Of a stretch of DNA of 64,000 nucleotides, positions 58,791 through 64,000 are shown one piece after another. Positions within the stretch are counted from its first letter, which is position 1, and every line of letters starts with the position of its first letter. The translations under genes were made by a program, and so were the position numbers. The stretch comes from Mermis nigrescens (lineage: Eukaryota; Nematoda; Enoplea; Mermithida; Mermithidae), in the NCBI GenBank assembly GCA_036768485.1, contig JAVLUZ010000273.1:3701391-3765390 (forward strand), given 5' to 3'. The notes beneath the pieces were generated by a model, which had not been told where the DNA came from, did no database searches, and worked only from the letters and a program-made list of their open reading frames with translations.

Positions 58791-59448
58791 TTTAAAGTTG
58801 ATATTAACATTTGCTACATTTCTGAACACGTTGTTAATAGATTTCTTACAGTTTACGCTTTAATACGAATTTCTTGTCGTTTCACGTTTAAGACATTTAT
58901 TAGCATGTCTCAGTGTTCATCTATGTATTTGTTCACTTAATATTTATTTAGGACGACGCCGGTTTTTAGCGTCTTTTCAGTTTTCTCTAGTCAAATTTGT
59001 TCATACGTTTTTGTGACCTGTTTGATCATTTTGGATTGAGATGGTCAGTGTTGGAAGGTTAGGTTAAGATGGAAGGTTGAGTAAAAGTAGCGTGGGTCGG
59101 AGTTGTTCCGACATTTATTGTGTAGTGTATTTATTATGAAGTATTGTATTGTTATTTGATTTAACATTGCGTTGAGTTATAATAATATTGTTCTCGGCAA
59201 GATTGTTGCTAGATAGCGATTACACTTGAAGCAGGAGAAAGCCCCTAGTCTGGAAGGGATTCAAAGTCATTTGTCAACGTTAATATTTTCACTTATTAAT
59301 ACGCTACACGATTTGGAGGTCCCAGAGTTTGAAACTCGGGTTGACTGCGCATACTATTGTGTTACACGATTTGAAGGTTCTTTGAAATTACGGACTACCG
59401 TTTTGTTTAGAGACCGAGTGGACTGCCACAGTAAATTTTGCCCAATGT
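58790..59448 (+). repeat. Presumed 5' LTR and leader of retroelement C
   Basis: The Polinton frame ends around 58790 and gag begins at 59449 or 59656, so the 5' LTR must lie here. The segment is AT-rich. The upstream edge cannot be fixed because the 3' LTR is not in the window; an end at …GATTACA (59224) is possible. The 90-codon frame 59226-59498 is probably leader, not a gene. Confidence 0.4.
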
Positions 59449-61845
59449 ATGTTGCTCCGAAGATCGAATTCACTGCCGCCGTTAGCTGTCGTAACTAGAA
59501 GCAGAAGTCGAGTTGAAAAGGAGCGTGAAGAAGCTCGTCAAATTCACGTCGGTAAAGAAAAAGGTAGCTCGGATAGAGGTAACATTTTTAAAGAGTTTTG
59601 CAGACTCAGTCGAGCTTTCGATTTGTTTGATTTAGAATCTGAAAAGGATACAAAAATGGCAGAAAATTCTGAAGTTGTTAATGCATTGCAGCGAATGCAG
59701 TTTCTTCAAATTGCTGAAAGAAGTGTCAAAAAATTCGCAGGTGAAACAGGCAAGGCTATTTTCCAGTTTTTCGAGGAATTCGATTCTTTAAGCTCTGCAG
59801 GTGGTTTGAACGACGATGTTAAGTTAGCTGCTTTACCATTATGCTTGCTATCGTATCCACGTTCTGTATTTTTTGGAATACCTGAAGATCAGCGTAATAA
59901 TTATGCGATTGTTAAAGGTTATTTAATCAATCATTTTCAACCTCCAGCTGTTCGTGAAAAAACGATAATTGAATTTCATGGCAGAAAGCAGGAAACAAAC
60001 GAATCATTAGATATGTTCTGTCATAAGCTTACGACTATGTGTAAACGAGCTTATCCTAATCTAATTAATAATAAGGCAGAAATAGAAACACTTGTTAAAG
60101 TGCAATTTATTAATGGTTTGTTGCCTAAATATCATAGCATTTTTACAATTTCCGGCACACCTGAAACATTGGAAAAAGCTTTGGAAATTGCTAAAAGAAT
60201 TGAATCGCCGTTTAAACCGGACATGTGGACTGGCATACCTGTGCTAGGAGCAGGACCTTCTCAATCCGAGTCAGTTTTGACTGTAAGGACTGGGGAAGGG
60301 AGTGACGAAAAATTATGGTCGGCTATCAGTGAACTTTCACAGCAATTAAAAGAAATAAAAGCTAATTTATTGCCACAAAAAGGGGCCGAAAGTCGGGAAA
60401 AAGCTGATTTTAATCATAAGACGGATAAATGGCCGAAAAAACCTTTTATTCAAAAGTCTTTCAATCGTCCGAATTTTAATAATTATCAGCGTAATATTCC
60501 GAATTTTAATAATTATCAGCGTTATAATTATGCTCCTAGACCTATGCTGCCAAAAGGTCAATACGGTAAACCTAATCAGTCTTCAAATTGTTATAGGTGC
60601 GGCGGAAAAGGGCACATGAACAATCAGTGTCCGACAGGCTTTTCTGGAAAAATTCGAGAAAGTTGGCCGCGCACCTTTGAGAATCGCAAATTCCAAAGTT
60701 GGCAAGCTAATGTTTCGACGAAGACATCGCACGAGAATTCTACCAATGATTCGCCGAGAGAATCGACGAATACAGTTGGCGATACGTTAGAGCAACTTCT
60801 ACAGCAAAATGCAGAATTGGTAAAGCGACTACTCGAACTAGAAGGACCAAATTCTAGTACGGTAGGCACGCTAAGACAACGTAAGTTACCAATTGTCAAA
60901 ATGTGCGTAAACGGAAATGAAACTAATGCTCTAATAGATACAGGAAGCGATGTAACTCTTATATCTATGGAATTTGTGAACATGCAGCTAAAATTAAATG
61001 TGAAAAAAGGAAAGCCAATAACATCTTGTCGAACTGCTAGTTGTTCAAAGCTAGATATTTTTGGCAAATTAGCATTAGATTTTACGATAGGTAATCAAGC
61101 TTTTAACGAAACATTTTCGTTAGTCGAAAAAGCACCGTTTAACATCATTTTCGGATGCGATTTCATCGATAAGCATTATGTAATTCCTCATATAGCTGAA
61201 GGATATAGCACTATAAATGGCGAAAAGATTTCTTTATATCAGCCTATTTATAACAGTTTAAAATCTGACGCTAATCTTGCATACGTGTGTACTACTGATT
61301 CTATTTTCGTTCCTGCAAGATGTGAAGCATTATGTAGTGCTCAGTTACTAAACTGTAATGCTAAAAAAGATGTTTTATTTGTTCCGGACGAAAATCTATG
61401 TAACAAAACATCTGTATTTGCAGCTGCAGCTATAATATCATCTAAAACTAATTCTGTGCCTGTGCGTTTACTTAATGTGCATAATAAGCCTATTATTATT
61501 GAAGCCGGTACTAAAGTGGGTCGGCTAGAGGACTTTACCTCTATTGAAAAATTTTCATTTTCGACGAGCAAAAATAATGCAAAAAATATCCAAAAATGCA
61601 TCGAGCAATGTTTGGAGAAAGCGAAATTTTCAATGAACGATCAAGAGAAGAAAGAGTTGAATGATTTGCTCGTGAAAAATTTCGACATTTTCAGCTCAGG
61701 CAATGATTCTCTCGGTAGAACTACGATAGTTAAGCACAAAATCGATACGGGGGATCACGGGCCAGTAAAAGCGAAACAATTTCAAATTCCATTTCGGCAA
61801 AAATTAGAGCTCGAAAAAAATCGTAAAAGAAATGGAAAAAGATGA
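59449..61845 (+). CDS. Gag-protease polyprotein of Ty3/gypsy element C
   Basis: An open frame of 798 codons. Residues 70-330 are capsid-like (VKKFAGETGKAIFQFFEEFD, HFQPPAVREKTIIEFHGRKQ, FINGLLPKYH). A Asn/Pro/Arg-rich stretch precedes the CCHC zinc knuckle CYRCGGKGHMNNQC at residues 381-394. The retropepsin core ALIDTGSDVTLI starts near residue 494, with IIFGCDF about 70 residues on. The C-terminal part is the pre-RT linker, with KHKIDTGDHGPVKAKQF at the end. The internal Met at 59656 (AAAATGG) is a likelier start than 59449 because homology begins there. Gag packages RNA and protease matures it. RT follows in the +1 frame after a run of seven A at 61815-61821. Confidence 0.9.
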   Translation: MLLRRSNSLPPLAVVTRSRSRVEKEREEARQIHVGKEKGSSDRGNIFKEFCRLSRAFDLFDLESEKDTKMAENSEVVNALQRMQFLQIAERSVKKFAGETGKAIFQFFEEFDSLSSAGGLNDDVKLAALPLCLLSYPRSVFFGIPEDQRNNYAIVKGYLINHFQPPAVREKTIIEFHGRKQETNESLDMFCHKLTTMCKRAYPNLINNKAEIETLVKVQFINGLLPKYHSIFTISGTPETLEKALEIAKRIESPFKPDMWTGIPVLGAGPSQSESVLTVRTGEGSDEKLWSAISELSQQLKEIKANLLPQKGAESREKADFNHKTDKWPKKPFIQKSFNRPNFNNYQRNIPNFNNYQRYNYAPRPMLPKGQYGKPNQSSNCYRCGGKGHMNNQCPTGFSGKIRESWPRTFENRKFQSWQANVSTKTSHENSTNDSPRESTNTVGDTLEQLLQQNAELVKRLLELEGPNSSTVGTLRQRKLPIVKMCVNGNETNALIDTGSDVTLISMEFVNMQLKLNVKKGKPITSCRTASCSKLDIFGKLALDFTIGNQAFNETFSLVEKAPFNIIFGCDFIDKHYVIPHIAEGYSTINGEKISLYQPIYNSLKSDANLAYVCTTDSIFVPARCEALCSAQLLNCNAKKDVLFVPDENLCNKTSVFAAAAIISSKTNSVPVRLLNVHNKPIIIEAGTKVGRLEDFTSIEKFSFSTSKNNAKNIQKCIEQCLEKAKFSMNDQEKKELNDLLVKNFDIFSSGNDSLGRTTIVKHKIDTGDHGPVKAKQFQIPFRQKLELEKNRKRNGKR

Positions 61846-62800
61846 CATAATTGTTCCTTCTAGAAGTCCTTGGTCGGCAAATATGTTTCTTGTGAAGAAA
61901 AAGGACGGGACAATGCGCCCCGTTGTAGATTATCGAGGTCTAAATAAGGTAACCAAAACTGACATTTATCCAATCCCGAGGCTCCAAGAATGTTTGGACA
62001 GCCTTGCGGGTGCTAAGTTTTTCTCCACTCTTGATTTGCGTTCTGGTTACTGGCAAATAGAAATGGACTCGGATTCGCGTGAAAAAACTGCTTTCACAAC
62101 AAGTTTTGGGCATTACGAATTTAATGTCATGCCTTTCGGAATCAAAAAACGCACCAGCAGATTTTCAGAGAATAATGGAAATGCTCTCTCTGGCCTACAA
62201 TGGCGTTCTTGTTTAGTTTATATTGACGATATTTTGGTGTTTTCAAAAACGTTTGAAAAACATCTAGAAGATCTTAGCGACGTATTTTCGGCGTTGAGAA
62301 AAGTCAATTTAAAAATAAAACCAGAAAAATGCAATTTCTTGCAATCCGAGGTGACTTACTTAGGTCATGTAATCTCGAAGGACGGGATCCGACCTGATCC
62401 TAAGAAAATTTCTGGTATCATTAAAGCTGAACCACCTAAAACTGTAAAACAATTGCAAAGTTTTCTTGGTTCTATTCAATGGTTTAAACGATTTGTGCCT
62501 AATTTAGCTTGTAAAGTTGGTCCTTTATACAAATTAACAAGTAAAAACGAAAAATTCGTTTGGACTGAAAAGCATAATAAAATATTTGAAGAACTAAAAA
62601 GTGATTTTGTCAGCCCTCCGATTTTGAAATTCCCAATTTTTGATGCAAGTGCTACTTTCGTGCTCAATACTGACGCAAGCAGTAATGCTTTGGGTGCTGT
62701 ATTAAGTCAGAGAAGCGGAGAGGACGAATGGGTACTTGCCTATGCTTCTCGCGTTCTTAATGTGCATGAAAGAAATGTGCGCAACGATAGAGCGTGAAGC
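61832..62800 (+). pseudogene. Reverse transcriptase and RNase H of element C, frameshifted
   Basis: Segments: SRSPWSANMFLVKKKDGTMR, FSTLDLRSGYWQIEM, HYEFNVMPFGI, catalytic LVYIDDILVFS (YIDD at 62219-62230), LGHVISKDGIRPDPKK, FLGSIQWFKRFVPNLA, and RNase H start FVLNTDASSNALGAVL. The true N-terminus lies upstream in the preceding frame, since RT similarity continues across the A run, so Met 61832 is not a genuine start. Between MPFGI (about 62140) and LVYIDD about 20 residues are out of register: one extra A in an A6 run is followed by about 5 extra bases near 62207-62218 that restore the frame. A further frameshift at about 62770 leaves RNase H. Confidence 0.9.
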
Positions 62801-63236
62801 GCTTGGCATTGTTTGGGGCTGTAAATACTTTAGAGACTATTGGTATGGTAATAAATTTATAATAAAGACGAGACCATAAGCCTTTAAAATGGTTGTTAAA
62901 TCTGAAAGATCCTAGTGGTAAATTAATGCGATGGGCTTTAAAACTTCAAGAATTTGATTTTGAAATTTGCTTTACGCCTGGTAAAGAAAATGGCGCTTAT
63001 CTGACTGGCTTTCTAGAAATTCAAATGTTTCGCCCGTTATTTTGAATGAGCCAGAAAACGAATTTCAAGTCGAAACCGAAAAGGACGAATTCATATCTAA
63101 TATTAAAGCACAGTTAACGACAATTAAATGCCCGTTAGAAATTAAGAACGAATTTGACGTTATTAATAATGTTTTAGTTCGTCGGTACAGACCGAAAAGG
63201 AGTAGCGTGATGATATGGCAAACAGTCGTTCCACGC
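62770..63236 (+). pseudogene. Element C RNase H end and integrase start, cut by gap
   Basis: IEREALGIVWGCKYFRDYWY (62785-62845), then in a shifted frame [20 protein letters not shown] and [14 protein letters not shown] (62878-62995) complete RNase H. The spacer and NNVLVRRYRPKR…VVPR (63160-63236) are the usual lead-in to integrase. The assembly gap at 63237 removes the integrase. At least two frameshifts. Confidence 0.75.
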
Positions 63237-63336
63237 NNNNNNNNNNNNNNNNNNNNNNNNNNNNNNNNNNNNNNNNNNNNNNNNNNNNNNNNNNNNNNNN
63301 NNNNNNNNNNNNNNNNNNNNNNNNNNNNNNNNNNNN
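63237..63336. other. Assembly gap, exactly 100 N
   Basis: A round 100-base N run usually marks a gap of unknown length. It is bordered by an AT microsatellite on its right, and the rest of element C is missing. Confidence 1.

Positions 63337-63398
<62 letters not shown>
63337..63398. repeat. (AT)31 microsatellite
   Basis: 62 bases of uninterrupted AT dinucleotide next to the gap; probably the cause of the assembly break. Confidence 0.98.
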
Positions 63399-63400
<2 letters not shown>

Positions 63401-64000
63401 CTCTTACTCTTACTAGTCTTACAGGAGTTGATTATAAAGATATAATAGATTAAAACAATTCTTTCTATACAATTTATGTCTGAAACACTTGCTTTTTAAT
63501 TTTTTCTCTAGATTAGACAGGTAATCATCTTTCTTACCTGCCCTGCCATCCACTTTTTATGACACTCAATTTAGTGTGCATGATTGCAGATATTGGTAGC
63601 AAAAATGTGGGTAATACTGGGTGTGGGTGTGGGCAGGTTTGTATCCAGGGGGTGGGGGTGTGTGGCGTTTTCCCCCTGATTGGAAAAAAAATTTTGTTTC
63701 ACTCAAGGGGTTCCCTATAGTAAAAAATATAAAATTGGCAAAGCAATTCTGAAACAATGGCAAAACTGGTTTTCAGCATACTTCCAAGCAAGTAAACTCA
63801 AAATTTCCCGGCGCTTTGTTCTGGATTTATCTTTAATGTATAAAATGCTGAAAATTGCTCAAATTTGACTTAGATCTAAAGAGAAGATTAACTTTTTCCG
63901 GCACTGTGTTGTAAACATATTGTTCAGCTATAGTTTTTGCCTTCTAGCCCACTTAAAACGGCTCAAATTTGAGTTATGAGACACAAAAAACATGAAATGT
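63399..64000. other. No gene recognised
   Basis: AT-rich DNA with a short GGTGTGGGTGTGGG tract near 63620-63660. No continuation of element C or of the Polinton polymerase was seen. Confidence 0.4.

Noticed and set aside
61805..61845. Programmed -1 frameshift at the A run between protease and RT of element C
   Set aside because: A -1 slip there meets a stop at once (TCG TAA). The RT frame is +1, so only a +1 shift or an indel can join them.
63042..63445. Open frames running through the 100-N gap into the AT microsatellite
   Set aside because: The Ile-Tyr repeat is the translated microsatellite and the rest is the gap. Only the part before 63237 is real retroelement sequence.

Overview
This window looks like intergenic or heterochromatic DNA from an AT-rich animal genome, most likely an arthropod. 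The evidence for an animal host is one intron-flanked WD40 exon resembling the TBL1/ebi co-repressor subunit, a Maverick/Polinton polymerase, Ty3/gypsy retroelements, a Harbinger transposase and many small inverted-repeat elements. GTAGGTA/TACCTAC simple motifs recur throughout. I cannot place the order with confidence. No intact host gene is visible. Almost everything is transposable-element sequence in various stages of decay, and there are two assembly gaps (49466-50451, 986 N; 63237-63336, exactly 100 N).

Layout, left to right. 0.5-6.3 kb: DNA-transposon fossils, including a 2.3 kb hAT-type element (2675-4986) with an 8-bp target duplication and two smaller elements nested inside it. The empty site of that insertion is preserved in a second copy of the host repeat at 33.2 kb. 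6.6 kb: the WD40 exon. 9.9-17.2 kb, minus strand: a decayed Ty3/gypsy element (B) with gag, protease, RT, RNase H and integrase, plus an envelope-glycoprotein-like reading frame that lies between gag and protease instead of after pol. 19.5-30 kb, 36.3-45 kb and 45-53.1 kb, all minus strand: three decayed copies (A1, A2, A3) of one large Ty3/gypsy family. Each has an LTR of about 1.1 kb, pol, and a region of about 3.4-4 kb (ORF-X) directly after the integrase GPY/F module. ORF-X is conserved among the three copies and begins with a stretch that looks like a PWWP-type chromatin-reader fold. 30-31.2 kb: a degenerate satellite with a period of about 350 bp. 55.6-56.7 kb, minus: a Harbinger transposase pseudogene with its terminal repeat. 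56.7-58.8 kb, plus: a Polinton DNA polymerase B pseudogene. 58.8-63.2 kb, plus: a younger Ty3/gypsy element (C) that interrupts the polymerase, with a long gag-protease frame and a frameshifted RT.

A family of G-rich elements of about 265 bp (called MITE-1 here; ends CATACGTGGGC and GCCCAGGTGTG) occurs at least ten times. Six copies have perfect 8-bp target duplications and a seventh matches 7 of 8. Most fit the hAT pattern nTnnnnAn. Several copies sit inside the retroelements and so help date them. The element-derived proteins act in retrotransposition or transposition. All except the gag-protease frame of element C carry stops or frameshifts, and that element's pol is also broken.
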